From Candidatus Eisenbacteria bacterium (GTDB lineage Bacteria > Eisenbacteria > RBG-16-71-46 > JAFGJU01), in NCBI GenBank assembly GCA_026388185.1, contig JAPLKG010000014.1:62001-126000 (forward strand): a stretch of 64,000 bases of DNA. The letters are read 5' to 3'. Of this stretch, positions 40,410 to 48,554 are shown in pieces. The notes beneath the pieces were generated by a model. It ran no database searches. It was not told where the DNA came from and saw nothing but the letters and a program-made list of their open reading frames with translations. Positions within the stretch are counted from its first letter, which is position 1. Every line of letters starts with the position of its first letter. The translations under genes and the position numbers were made by a program.

Positions 40410-43400
40410 ATGAAGCTTAAGAACAACCTGAACAGGTCCAAGCCTGTGAAGAGATTCGCGCTTGCGAACGGGGCCGCGAGTGTAAACATACCGGTCCCTA
40501 CGAACAAGTCCGCGCCCGTGTGCGGGTCTACGTCTGAGCGCAGATTCCTAGCTGAGTGCGCGTGCACCTGGCCGGGGCCGGCTTCGTCCCACGCGCCGGT
40601 ACTCAGTAGATGCTTCGGTGTCTTACTTGCAGTCACCGGTCTCCTCGTTGTCGCTCTGCTCCTGAGCGTCTCCCCGACTGCTACGTTTGCCGCATGCCCC
40701 GAGGGCGATTGCGACCAAAGCTGCACGATTTGGAAGAATGCAGGCAGCTATGCCTACTGGTATCCTTACCTCCAAAGGTGGGCCGATAGCGACCTGCCTG
40801 TCACATACTACATCAACCAGAATGGGGCGTCCCTCTGCACGGGGAATGAGTTCAATGCCGTGCAGAGGGCGCTCACCAATTGGGAAAACGTCCTGACGGC
40901 CTATTGGGCCGGGTGCTACGGTGGCGTCACGGACAAGGACTCCGGGGCCTACCCTGAACCCGTGCAAAAGGACGGATTCAACGTCGTCTCGTGGGAAGAC
41001 ATGGGAAACGCCGCCCCGCTCACGTACGGCCTTGCGCACTGGTGGTGGGACGCGCAGAACTATAATTATGAATGTGACATCACGTTCAACGACAACGCGG
41101 CAGTGCCCTGGTCTGCTTTGCGGGCTGATTCCTGCCTGCGTGGCAAATACGACCTCGAGAGCGTGGCTACGCACGAATTCGGCCACTGGATGAGCTTCGG
41201 GCATTCGTGCGACACAAAGGCCACCATGTACTGTTTTAGTGATTCCAACGAAACGCACAAACGCACTCTGAACGAATGTGATGTGTCTGCCATGCACTGG
41301 CGATATCCCCAGAGCAGTGGCGCACCAAAACCGCAACCCGGTTGCTGGCCCGTGCTTTTTGACGATCATGTGAGCTCCAATCCTGCGCTCGGAGACATTA
41401 ACAGAGACGGTGTGGAGGAGGTCGTGTTCGCAACGTACGACAGTACGCTGCACGTTCTGGACGGCAGGGGGAAGGAGCTCGACCACTGGCCGCAGAAGGT
41501 CGGCGCAGAAATCAGCGGTTCTTCGCCGGCTCTCGGCGACGTGGATGGTGACGGGTGGCTAGAGATTGCTATAGGCGCGGACAATGACAGCCTCTACGTG
41601 TTCAAGCATAATGGCGCGCGCGCCGCCAACTGGCCGCGAGCCGCGGGATCCGGAGTCAGTACGACGCCGAGCATCGCCGATTTGAACAAAGACGGGTTCG
41701 TGGACATCGTCTGTGTGACGGACTCCGTCTACGCCTGGAGAGGTAGCGACGCCTCGAAGTTGACCGGTTGGCCGGTGTACGCGGGGGGACTTGTCTCGCG
41801 GGCCGCGCCCGCTCTGGCGGATCTTAACGGCGACGACAGCCTTGAGGTCGTAGTCCCTGGAGGCAACCATAAGATCTATGCGTTCAAGCCTCATGGCGCA
41901 AGCCTCACAGGTTGGCCCGCTTCGCTTAGCCGCACGCCAGACGAAGCCGTTGCCATCGGAGACATCGACGGTGATGGCAGCTACGAAGTAGTATCAACTG
42001 CAAAGTACGACAGTGTGTACGCCTGGAATGCGAACGGAAGCCGGTGCGCGGGCTGGCCCGTCTACGTTACGGCGACTGTGGGCTACTCCGCGCCGAGCCT
42101 CGGTAATCTTGATGCTGACGCGGCTCTCGAGGTGGTCTTCGGGAGCGACAGCGACACTCTGTTCGCCTTCAACGGAGACGGGACGAAGCTGGCGGCCGGC
42201 TGGCCGGTACGCGTCGAGGGCAAGGTGCGCGGCTCCGCGGTCATCGCCGATGTTGACGGGGATAACGCCTACGAGGTCGTCGCCGCGACGGACCAGGGCA
42301 ACATCTACGCCGTGAATGGCGACGGTACGTGGGTCTCGGGCTGGCCAGTACAGTTTGGCGCACTCGCCGACCGTGCGCCGGCCATAGGTGATATTGACGG
42401 TAACAACAAGCTCGACCTGGTGGTCGCCGACGCGGCGTCTCAGGAGATGTTTGCGTTCACCTTGGGCACGGTACCCACGGAAGCCAGGTACGAATGGCGC
42501 ATGTACGCACATGACTGGAACCGCACTTCGTGTTACGGGTTCACACCCACGGCGCCGACCACGTGGTTGTTCTCGGATGCAATCGTGGACTTCGGTTACT
42601 GGGAACGCTTCGGAGCCGGTGGCGCCGGCATAGACCTCTCGACGTATTCGATGAGTTCGCCCTACAGCATGGGCGTGAGCGGCAGTTCGGCTCCTGGCGC
42701 ATTCGCAAGTGCATATTCTGAGCTCATCAACGCTGATTTCTCCAGGCCGTACAGCGTTAAGTTCTGGTTTGCATATAGCGACTTCTATGAAGCGAACTGG
42801 CTCGTATTCGGACACGCCCGCCTGCGGTTGATGAACCAGGACTCACCGGTCATGGTGGACATCGCCGGCGACTGGTCGAACCTCGTCCCACTCGGCCCGC
42901 CGTTTGGTGCCCCCACCCCTCCATACGCGTACGCCGATTTCGAGATAAAGGTGGATCCGACAGTGCGGACGATTGAACTGTTGGTATTCGGCGCCTCCAT
43001 GGGGGTAGTGCAGTATAATACGACGGTAGTTCCCAGTGACCGCATCTGGCTCGAGGACAGAGAGTACCCGGGTGCGTTTCTCACGGGATGGTATGACGAC
43101 TTCGAGGTGCACGGATTCCTGCCGGTCGTGGCCGTGCAGCCAGAGACGCCTTCCACTCCACCGCTCGCGAATGTGCTTTATCAGAGCTACCCCAACCCGA
43201 TGAATCCGATGGCGACGATCAAATACTCCGTCAAGGAATCCGGCAAGGTCGTGATCAAGATTTATGATGTTACTGGAAGGGTCGTCAAGGGACTGGTGAA
43301 CGAAGAAAAGCAGGCTTCGCCGACCGCCTATTCGATCCCGTGGAATGGCACAGACGATTCCGGGCACCGCGTGGCAAGCGGAGTGTACTTCTGCAGAATG

Positions 43401-43448
43401 GAGGCAAAGAACTTCATCTCGGCAAAGAAAATCGTGTTGTTGCGGTAG
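40410..43448 (+). CDS. Secreted matrixin-like metalloprotease/FG-GAP protein, paralogue
   Basis: A 1012-residue protein with the same domain order as the 36942 gene and closely similar sequence throughout: zinc motif HEFGHWMSFGH (H255, E256, H259, H265), FG-GAP repeats, a jelly-roll-like region and the FlgD-like C-terminal sorting domain (SYPNPMNPMATIKYSV). Oddity: about 70 residues, low in hydrophobicity and rich in Ser/Pro/Cys, precede the hydrophobic signal segment (about 70-95), unlike its paralogue. A later start is possible. The ATG at 40410 follows a GGGGGTG sequence. It is a tandem duplication of the upstream gene. Confidence 0.8.
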   Translation: MKLKNNLNRSKPVKRFALANGAASVNIPVPTNKSAPVCGSTSERRFLAECACTWPGPASSHAPVLSRCFGVLLAVTGLLVVALLLSVSPTATFAACPEGDCDQSCTIWKNAGSYAYWYPYLQRWADSDLPVTYYINQNGASLCTGNEFNAVQRALTNWENVLTAYWAGCYGGVTDKDSGAYPEPVQKDGFNVVSWEDMGNAAPLTYGLAHWWWDAQNYNYECDITFNDNAAVPWSALRADSCLRGKYDLESVATHEFGHWMSFGHSCDTKATMYCFSDSNETHKRTLNECDVSAMHWRYPQSSGAPKPQPGCWPVLFDDHVSSNPALGDINRDGVEEVVFATYDSTLHVLDGRGKELDHWPQKVGAEISGSSPALGDVDGDGWLEIAIGADNDSLYVFKHNGARAANWPRAAGSGVSTTPSIADLNKDGFVDIVCVTDSVYAWRGSDASKLTGWPVYAGGLVSRAAPALADLNGDDSLEVVVPGGNHKIYAFKPHGASLTGWPASLSRTPDEAVAIGDIDGDGSYEVVSTAKYDSVYAWNANGSRCAGWPVYVTATVGYSAPSLGNLDADAALEVVFGSDSDTLFAFNGDGTKLAAGWPVRVEGKVRGSAVIADVDGDNAYEVVAATDQGNIYAVNGDGTWVSGWPVQFGALADRAPAIGDIDGNNKLDLVVADAASQEMFAFTLGTVPTEARYEWRMYAHDWNRTSCYGFTPTAPTTWLFSDAIVDFGYWERFGAGGAGIDLSTYSMSSPYSMGVSGSSAPGAFASAYSELINADFSRPYSVKFWFAYSDFYEANWLVFGHARLRLMNQDSPVMVDIAGDWSNLVPLGPPFGAPTPPYAYADFEIKVDPTVRTIELLVFGASMGVVQYNTTVVPSDRIWLEDREYPGAFLTGWYDDFEVHGFLPVVAVQPETPSTPPLANVLYQSYPNPMNPMATIKYSVKESGKVVIKIYDVTGRVVKGLVNEEKQASPTAYSIPWNGTDDSGHRVASGVYFCRMEAKNFISAKKIVLLR

Positions 43449-43544
43449 ATCGTACTATACACTGGCAAACACGATCAGCGCAGGGGGGCAATACGGGCGG
43501 AGGTGCTTTTACAACCATACTACTATTGTTAGCGCGGAGGACTA

Positions 43545-45230
43545 ATGCTTGACGTAGACAGGAGAGAGTTTCTGAAGAAGCTGCTTGCCGGAGTGTCGCT
43601 TGCAGCTCTCGATTGGAATGCATTCCCGAAGGGCGCGAACGCTCAGGCGGGAAAAGGAGAATCTGAGGCGACGATGACTGCGGCTGGGAGCGGAAGCGCT
43701 CGGGCCGGAGAAAGCGCCTTCGACGCTATCATCATCGGTTCCGGTCTCGGCGGACTAAGCTGTGCCGCCGCTTTTGCCCGCCAAGGGTTCAAGCCACTCG
43801 TTCTGGAAAAGCACGACAAACCCGGCGGCTACGCTACGACGTTCAAGCGACCCGGGGGCTTCAGCTTCGACGTCTCCTTGCATTCCACGGTGGTGGGAGA
43901 AAGAGCGGGCATACACAATCTGATACCGGGATTTCCAGAGATCGCGGACATTGAATTTGTCCCTCACCCAAACCTCTATCGAGCAATCTTCCCTGACTAC
44001 GATCTCCGCATGCCGCAGAAGGACATTCCCGCGTACGTCGCAATACTGGTCGGCCATTTTCCTGAGGAGAAGGAAGGTATTGAGGGGCTGTTCGGCGACA
44101 TGAAGGGACTGGTCAGCGACCTTGAGAAGTACTCGGCAGCCCGAGGCAAGGTGGACATGGCCACGTTCCCCGCCGACTTCCCATATCTCTTCAAGAATTA
44201 CAGCAGGACGTGGGGCCAGATGGTGGACTCCCGAATCAAGAGCCCGAAGCTCAAAGCGATTGTGTCCGTGATGTGGGGATACTACGGGCTTCCGCCCTCG
44301 AGACTCTCGACTTTTTACTACGCGCTTCCCACGATGAGCTATCTTGCCGAGGGCGGTTATTATCCGAAGGGGCAATCTCAGAAGATAAGCAATGCCTTCG
44401 TGGAGTTCATAGAAAAACGCGGCGGCAAGGTGGTTCTGGGGACGAAGGTCAGCGAGATTCTGGTAAAGGACCACGTGGCTCACGGAGTCAGAACCGCTGA
44501 CGGGAAAGAATACGGCGCAAAGGTCGTCGTGTCCAACGCCAACGCGTACGACACGTTCCACACCATGATGAATGAGAGCGAGTATCTCAAGGATTACCTC
44601 GCCCGGATGGACACGTTCAGCGTGAGTCTTTCGAGCTTCCAGGTGTTCCTTGGGCTGAAGAAGGACCTCGTCGGCGGGCTTGGAATCACCGACACCGAGA
44701 TCTTCTGCGAGCCGGGCTATGACCCCGAGGCCGCCTACGAGGACATGGTCAACGCAAAGGTTGAAGATGGTGGCTTCGGACTCATGCTCTACGACAACCT
44801 CTACAAAGGCTATTCGCCCCAGGGAAAGAACACACTCAACGTCTTGTCGCTCCAGGGGTACGACCACTGGAAACAATACGAGACCGACTATTTCAAGGGC
44901 GAGAAGACGGCCTACAGAAAAGAGAAGGAACGAATGGCCGACGTCCTGATCGACAGCGTGGAAAAAAGGCTCCTGCCGGGGCTACGGGCCGCGATTGAGG
45001 TCAAGGAGATCGGCACCCCTCTCACGAATCTGCGCTACACCGGCAACTACCGAGGCGCTGCCTACGGTTGGGATCAGACGCTGGACAATTCAGGCCAGAG
45101 TCGCCTGGGGCATTCGACTCCCATAAAGAACCTGTATCTTGCCGGGGCCTGGACCAGGCCCGGCCACGGCTACGGCGCCGTCATCCCGAGCGGCCTCGAG
45201 TGCTTCGGGGAGATTATGAAGAACTGGTGA
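43545..45230 (+). CDS. Tat-exported FAD-dependent phytoene desaturase/retinol saturase-like oxidoreductase
   Basis: A 561-residue protein. The twin-arginine leader DRREFLKKLLAGVSLAALDW indicates export in folded form. The FAD-binding Rossmann motif GSGLGGLSCAAAFARQGFKPLVLEK starts at about residue 64, followed by GGYATTF. The C-terminal FAD region LYLAGAWTRPGHGYGAVIPSGLECFGEIM is the hallmark of the CrtI/RetSat/amine-oxidase-like NAD(P)/FAD superfamily. The substrate (a carotenoid, retinoid or other isoprenoid) cannot be inferred. The start ATG follows GCGGAGG. Confidence 0.8.
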   Translation: MLDVDRREFLKKLLAGVSLAALDWNAFPKGANAQAGKGESEATMTAAGSGSARAGESAFDAIIIGSGLGGLSCAAAFARQGFKPLVLEKHDKPGGYATTFKRPGGFSFDVSLHSTVVGERAGIHNLIPGFPEIADIEFVPHPNLYRAIFPDYDLRMPQKDIPAYVAILVGHFPEEKEGIEGLFGDMKGLVSDLEKYSAARGKVDMATFPADFPYLFKNYSRTWGQMVDSRIKSPKLKAIVSVMWGYYGLPPSRLSTFYYALPTMSYLAEGGYYPKGQSQKISNAFVEFIEKRGGKVVLGTKVSEILVKDHVAHGVRTADGKEYGAKVVVSNANAYDTFHTMMNESEYLKDYLARMDTFSVSLSSFQVFLGLKKDLVGGLGITDTEIFCEPGYDPEAAYEDMVNAKVEDGGFGLMLYDNLYKGYSPQGKNTLNVLSLQGYDHWKQYETDYFKGEKTAYRKEKERMADVLIDSVEKRLLPGLRAAIEVKEIGTPLTNLRYTGNYRGAAYGWDQTLDNSGQSRLGHSTPIKNLYLAGAWTRPGHGYGAVIPSGLECFGEIMKNW

Positions 45231-45321
45231 GATTCTGCGGTTGGACGCGACAGGTACATCACCTCTTAAAGACACTTATCTGGAAACGTCATGAGCCGTA
45301 GTTAGCAGGCAAGAAGGCGAA

Positions 45322-45831
45322 ATGATGGCTCCGATGGAGTTGGTTGATTCATCCCTGGAATGGCTCAGGCAAAACTATCGCCGTTTTCCTTTCGTCGTGG
45401 AGCGCGACATCGAATGGACTCTTCAGCAACATATGAACTCCGAGATCAAGAGCAACAATCTGCCCTATGCTATGTTCAGCAACTATCCCATGCTCCCTGG
45501 AAAACGCAGAAGCCGTTGCGCTGACCTAGTGATTCTGGATTCCGAGGGCTCTGTCGCAGTCGCTCTTGAGTTCAAGTATGAACCCTCTCATAAGAGACCG
45601 GATCTCTTGAGAAGCAAGTTTCCCGTCGTCTTCTGGGGCAAAGATGGAGTAGGGAAAGATCTGAACCGCATTCACGAGTACGTGGAAAACGGTAAGGCCA
45701 AGATCGCCCTATCGATATTCATTGATGAGGATGGCTCTTTTGCCCATCGCGAGCCACGTCCGGGCAGTCGCTGGATAGACTGGGGCGATGGCGTCCGGGT
45801 CCTGTACGCTCGAGTTGATAGGCAGACGTGA
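45322..45831 (+). CDS. PD-(D/E)XK-like putative nuclease
   Basis: A 169-residue protein. SRCADLVILDSEGSVAVALEFKYEPSHKR supplies the D-x(n)-E-x-K core (D near residue 71, EFK near 86) of restriction-endonuclease-like folds. The upstream region begins with helices (LEWLRQNYRRFPFVVERDIEWTLQQHM). Unlike Fokl-type enzymes there is no DNA-binding domain, so it may be a Card1/DUF-like nuclease subunit. The start is one of two consecutive ATGs (45322/45325). Confidence 0.55.
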   Translation: MMAPMELVDSSLEWLRQNYRRFPFVVERDIEWTLQQHMNSEIKSNNLPYAMFSNYPMLPGKRRSRCADLVILDSEGSVAVALEFKYEPSHKRPDLLRSKFPVVFWGKDGVGKDLNRIHEYVENGKAKIALSIFIDEDGSFAHREPRPGSRWIDWGDGVRVLYARVDRQT

Positions 45832-45844
45832 AATACAATTCGCC

Positions 45845-45901
45845 TGCTGACATGTGGCTGGAGCAGACGGAGAACCCCACCGCTCAGCCGCGCCGTTCGC
45901 C
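45845..45901 (+). other. attC-like site, degraded
   Basis: The arms GTGGCTGgAGCagaCGG and CCGCTCAGCCGC pair as in the main array. R'' is TGCTGAC and R' is GTTCGCC (45895-45901). Confidence 0.5.
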
Positions 45902-45905
45902 AGAC

Positions 45906-46550
45906 ATGGCGGGCGTGGCTCAAGGAAAGTCATACGATGTGAGAAACAGGTTTGACCACACTCTACAGTTCAAGGTGACGCTCAAGGAGGTCAAGCCTCC
46001 AGTCTGGCGACGGATCCAGGTCCCGTGTACCTATACCTTCTGGGACCTGCACGTCGCCATACAAGATGCCATGGGTTGGCTTGATTACCATCTGCACGCG
46101 TTCAAGTTGCGGGCCCCCACCACTGGAATACTCCTGGAGATAGGGATTCCTTCCGAAGATGATTTCGCAGATGAACCCGTTGTTCTTCCCGGCTGGGACA
46201 TCCCAGTTGCACGCTTCCTAACGCTGGCTGACCGAAAAGCCGACTATCTGTACGACTTTGGAGATGGCTGGGAGCATGCCATCGTTCTTGAGAAGGTCGG
46301 TCCGCGCGATTCCTCGTTGCATTATCCCGTTTGTGTTGCCGGCCGACGTGCGTGCCCGCCGGAGGATTGCGGCGGGTCGTGGGGATACAAGGAATTGCTC
46401 GAGGCGCTGGCCGATCCCAATCATGAAGAGCATGACAGATTATCGACTTGGGTGGGAGGGTCGTTTGATCCGGAAGAGTTCGAGGCAGCTTCTGTACGCT
46501 TCGAGGACCCAGAGGAGCGATGGAAGTGCGCATTCTTGGACGGGCAATAG
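45906..46550 (+). CDS. pRiA4b ORF-3-like protein
   Basis: A 214-residue protein of the PRiA4_ORF3 family (often labelled IS1096 passenger or plasmid pRiA4b ORF-3). FKVTLKEVKPPVWRRIQVP, FWDLHVAIQDAMGWLDYHLHAF, YLYDFGDGWEHAIVLEKV and CPPEDCGGSWGYKELLEAL are its conserved blocks. The function is unknown. No insertion-sequence termini or transposase lie nearby, and it starts immediately after an attC-like core, so I treat it as a cassette gene. The frame extends upstream to 45828 through that site. Confidence 0.82.
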   Translation: MAGVAQGKSYDVRNRFDHTLQFKVTLKEVKPPVWRRIQVPCTYTFWDLHVAIQDAMGWLDYHLHAFKLRAPTTGILLEIGIPSEDDFADEPVVLPGWDIPVARFLTLADRKADYLYDFGDGWEHAIVLEKVGPRDSSLHYPVCVAGRRACPPEDCGGSWGYKELLEALADPNHEEHDRLSTWVGGSFDPEEFEAASVRFEDPEERWKCAFLDGQ

Positions 46551-46572
46551 AGGTGGCGTGTTTTCGTAGGCC

Positions 46573-46668
46573 GCCGAACACCGGCGTGCTGCTGGCGCAA
46601 TGCCGCCAGTCGAGTCGCATCTGCCACAGAACTTTGCCCCGCCGCAGCTGATGCCGATTGCGTTAGAT
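46573..46668 (+). other. attC-like site
   Basis: R'' GCCGAAC (46573-46579) and R' GTTAGAT (46662-46668), consensus R'. The arms CGGCGTgCTGCtGG and CCGCAGCTGATGCCG pair only partly. Confidence 0.55.
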
Positions 46669-46707
46669 GCAAGAGAGCATTCTGGTCGCTTTGAGGTACA
46701 GACTCAG

Positions 46708-47145
46708 ATGAAGAGAAGATCAACCACGGCTATCTCAATCTTGTTGTTAGTGTTTGGATTTTTCGGAACAATTGGATCCAGTATGGACCTCGTACTAGAT
46801 TCCCGCAGTGAAATTGCAATAGCCCTAGGAACAATCTGGCGACTATTCTCCTTTATCTGCCTACTGAACAGCTTGGCTCTTCTTGGTTCTGGTTGGCTAA
46901 TGTACACGCGGAATAGGCACACATCAGAAGGTGTCGCTATCACCTTATCATTAACAATTGTCCGCACAATGTACCATATGGGAATTGTCATTCCCGCACG
47001 TCAGAACTTAATAGATGACACTGCACGTATCTTTGGAAATTACCTGGGTAGCGGAATTGCGTCACTCGTGGTTCTGGTCTGTTACGTAGGTATCATCAGT
47101 TATCTCCGAACTGAGCATAGCAGAAAGGAATTTCATTCTGCGTAG
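46708..47145 (+). CDS. Four-TM membrane protein of unknown function
   Basis: A 145-residue protein. Four hydrophobic segments at about residues 6-27, 42-66, 78-97 and 113-134 alternate with short polar loops. It has no recognised family and is A/T-richer than its neighbours. The start at 46708 is the first ATG after the attC-like site. The upstream frame only adds unstructured residues. Confidence 0.5.
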   Translation: MKRRSTTAISILLLVFGFFGTIGSSMDLVLDSRSEIAIALGTIWRLFSFICLLNSLALLGSGWLMYTRNRHTSEGVAITLSLTIVRTMYHMGIVIPARQNLIDDTARIFGNYLGSGIASLVVLVCYVGIISYLRTEHSRKEFHSA

Positions 47146-47183
47146 AGGAGATGTCAAGGTTCTGGCTGTCTGGGGGGAATAGT

Positions 47184-47390
47184 ATGAGCGCTGATATCTC
47201 AAAGAAGATAGTGTTAGGGATTGTAGTGTTTCTCGGAGGGCTTTTGTTATGGGCAATTTTGAAGAGGGCGCTCCTGTCTCTTGGAAACGCATGGGTCGGG
47301 TTTATTGCTGGATTGCTATTTTGGGTGGGGTTCGCGTATCTATTTTCTAAAGCAACTGGTTGGCCCTTCTCTCATGAAAGGAAAAAGTGA
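47184..47390 (+). CDS. Small two-TM membrane protein
   Basis: A 68-residue protein, MSADISKKIVLGIVVFLGGLLLWAILKRALLSLGNAWVGFIAGLLFWVGFAYLF, with two hydrophobic segments. A GGGGGGAATAG ribosome-binding site precedes the ATG. The function is unknown. It lies within the same cassette-like unit as the preceding membrane gene. Confidence 0.5.
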   Translation: MSADISKKIVLGIVVFLGGLLLWAILKRALLSLGNAWVGFIAGLLFWVGFAYLFSKATGWPFSHERKK

Positions 47391-47395
47391 CTTCC

Positions 47396-47469
47396 ACCTA
47401 ACGAACCACTCAACCAAGCGGTTCGATTCGCTCCACTTGCACACCACCGGTCAACTCAAGCCGTTGGAT
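47396..47469 (+). other. attC-like cores without clear palindrome
   Basis: R'' ACCTAAC (47396-47402) and R' GTTGGAT (47463-47469) match consensus, but the sequence between does not fold like the other sites. It may be a recombined or decayed attC. Confidence 0.4.
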
Positions 47470-47487
47470 GCCGAAGCAGGGTAGATC

Positions 47488-47697
47488 ATGACCGACAGGG
47501 AATTCGAACAATATAGAAGAGAGCTACTTGAGTACAATCGCGAGACGATCCATCTCTTGTCCAACCACAAGAAGTCCGAACGCGAGCGGTGCGTCTGTGC
47601 CGTCTTCCTCCGATGTCTCGGTGTAGATCTCACGGTTGCAGAGCTTGTATCCGTACCTCAGCATCTAACCAGCTGCTTGCCTGGCACGGCATTTTGA
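47488..47697 (+). pseudogene. Probable N-terminal fragment of a DUF1780-like gene
   Basis: A 69-residue frame. MTDREFEQYRRELLEYNRETIHLLSNHKKSERERCVCAVFLRCLGVDLTVAELVSV resembles, from memory, the N-terminus of DUF1780-type proteins of about 200 residues. The match stops at VPQ and the frame ends a few codons later, near an ATCTAAC core (about 47666). So this looks like a gene cut at a cassette boundary. Confidence 0.4.
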
Positions 47698-47701
47698 CGT
47701 C

Positions 47702-47730
47702 TTGACATAATAACGCTATGATGCTATACT
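47702..47730 (+). promoter_or_regulatory. Sigma70 promoter of the RelBE-type module
   Basis: TTGACA (47702-47707), a 17-base spacer, and TATACT (47725-47730): near-perfect consensus. The antitoxin start at 47751 has a GGAGGT ribosome-binding site. Confidence 0.85.
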
Positions 47731-47750
47731 CTCTCATGGAGGTGTTTCTC

Positions 47751-47984
47751 ATGAGTGAGCTTGCTAAGCGTTCAACGGTCTACTTCAGACCAGATCTTCA
47801 CCGCGCCCTGCGCATCAAGGCAATTCACACACAGCGCAGCTTGTCCGATCTCGTAAACGATGCTGTTCAGATGGCACTTCGGGAGGACGAAGAGGACCTC
47901 GAGGCCTTCCGTGAGCGCGCGCATGAGCCTACGCTAAGTTACGAAGAACTGCTCAGAGACTTGAAGGCGCATGGGAAGATATAG
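47751..47984 (+). CDS. Ribbon-helix-helix antitoxin of a RelBE-type module
   Basis: A 77-residue protein. AKRSTVYFRPDLHRALRIKAIHTQRSLSDLVNDAVQMALRED is a CopG/RHH DNA-binding domain; the acidic C-terminus (SYEELLRDLKAHGKI) should wrap the toxin. The start at 47751 is chosen over an upstream in-frame ATG that lies in the -10 box. It overlaps the toxin start by 14 bases. Confidence 0.8.
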   Translation: MSELAKRSTVYFRPDLHRALRIKAIHTQRSLSDLVNDAVQMALREDEEDLEAFRERAHEPTLSYEELLRDLKAHGKI

Positions 47985-48234
47985 GCTGGTCTTCAGGAAA
48001 TCGGTCGCAAAGGATCTTCGGCGGGTTCCCAACAAGGATGTTGCTCGTATTCTCAAGTGTTTCAAGGCACTTGAAAACGATCCGCGGGGGCCGGGATGTG
48101 AGAAGCTGTCGGAGCAAGAAAGATATCGAGTCCGTGTTGGTGTTTATCGTATTGTCTACCAGATCAAGGACGACTTGCTTGTGGTTGTCGTGGTGAAGAT
48201 CGGCCACCGGCGCGACGTTTACAGAAGCAGCTAA
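47971..48234 (+). CDS. relE: RelE-family toxin
   Basis: An 87-residue protein. YRLVFRKSVAKDLRRVPNKDVARILKCFKALENDPRGPGCEKLSEQERYRVRVGVYRIVYQIKDDLLVVVVVKIGHRRDVYR is a complete RelE fold, with the basic and aromatic residues used for ribosome-dependent mRNA cleavage (RVRVGVYRIVYQI, GHRRDVYR). It is intact, unlike the RelE remnant at 25533. It is translationally coupled to the antitoxin. Confidence 0.85.
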   Translation: MGRYRLVFRKSVAKDLRRVPNKDVARILKCFKALENDPRGPGCEKLSEQERYRVRVGVYRIVYQIKDDLLVVVVVKIGHRRDVYRSS

Positions 48235-48296
48235 TCAGCGGCTGGCGCTGATGGAAAAAGCCCCACCGCGCCACTCTGCCTGCCGCAGCGAAGATC
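48229..48296 (+). other. attC-like site, R' lost
   Basis: R''-like AGCTAAT (48229-48235). The arms TGGCGCTGATGG and CCACCGCGCCA pair. The R' position reads GAAGATC (48290-48296) instead of GTTRRRY. Confidence 0.4.
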
Positions 48297-48554
48297 TACT
48301 TCACAAATGGACGTCCAAATGATTAAGTGTGACTGCACTGAGTTGCCTTGGCGCTTTCACAGGAGTTCTTCAAGTCTATTGTCGTTCGCGGGAGTTTATG
48401 GGCAATCCGGGGGGCGTTGCATGGTACGCAGACAGTTTTCCGGCCTTGCCCCGCGCCCCTCTCTTGTGCTATCTTCTTTCCGTTTATACTGTTGATATAA
48501 CAGCGAGCAATTCATTGATAAGGCAATAAGCAATTCAGGAAGGGGGTTCTCACC
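48297..48554. other. Flotillin upstream region
   Basis: No gene is seen. A short palindrome CTGTT-gatat-AACAG lies at 48489-48503, next to a TATACT-like -10 (about 48485). A GGAAGGGGG ribosome-binding site precedes the ATG at 48555. Confidence 0.45.

Larger units (their letters stand above)
45236..48296 (+). mobile_element. Second, decayed cassette cluster
   Basis: Small unrelated genes are separated by attC-like sites whose cores are mostly altered (45845-45901, 46573-46668, 47396-47469, 48229-48296), between the FAD enzyme and the flotillin gene. Only the second and third have good R' cores. One gene (47488) is a fragment. There is no integrase. Cargo resembles the main array (PD-(D/E)XK protein, toxin-antitoxin, small membrane proteins). 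Confidence 0.55.

Noticed and set aside
45906-46550. Possible IS1096-type insertion sequence
   Set aside because: The family name mentions IS1096, but there is no transposase and no terminal inverted repeats; the gene starts right after an attC-like core.
47420-47470. tRNA T-arm-like sequence GGTTCGATTC followed by CCAC
   Set aside because: No acceptor stem, D-arm or anticodon arm can be drawn around it; it lies between attC-like cores.
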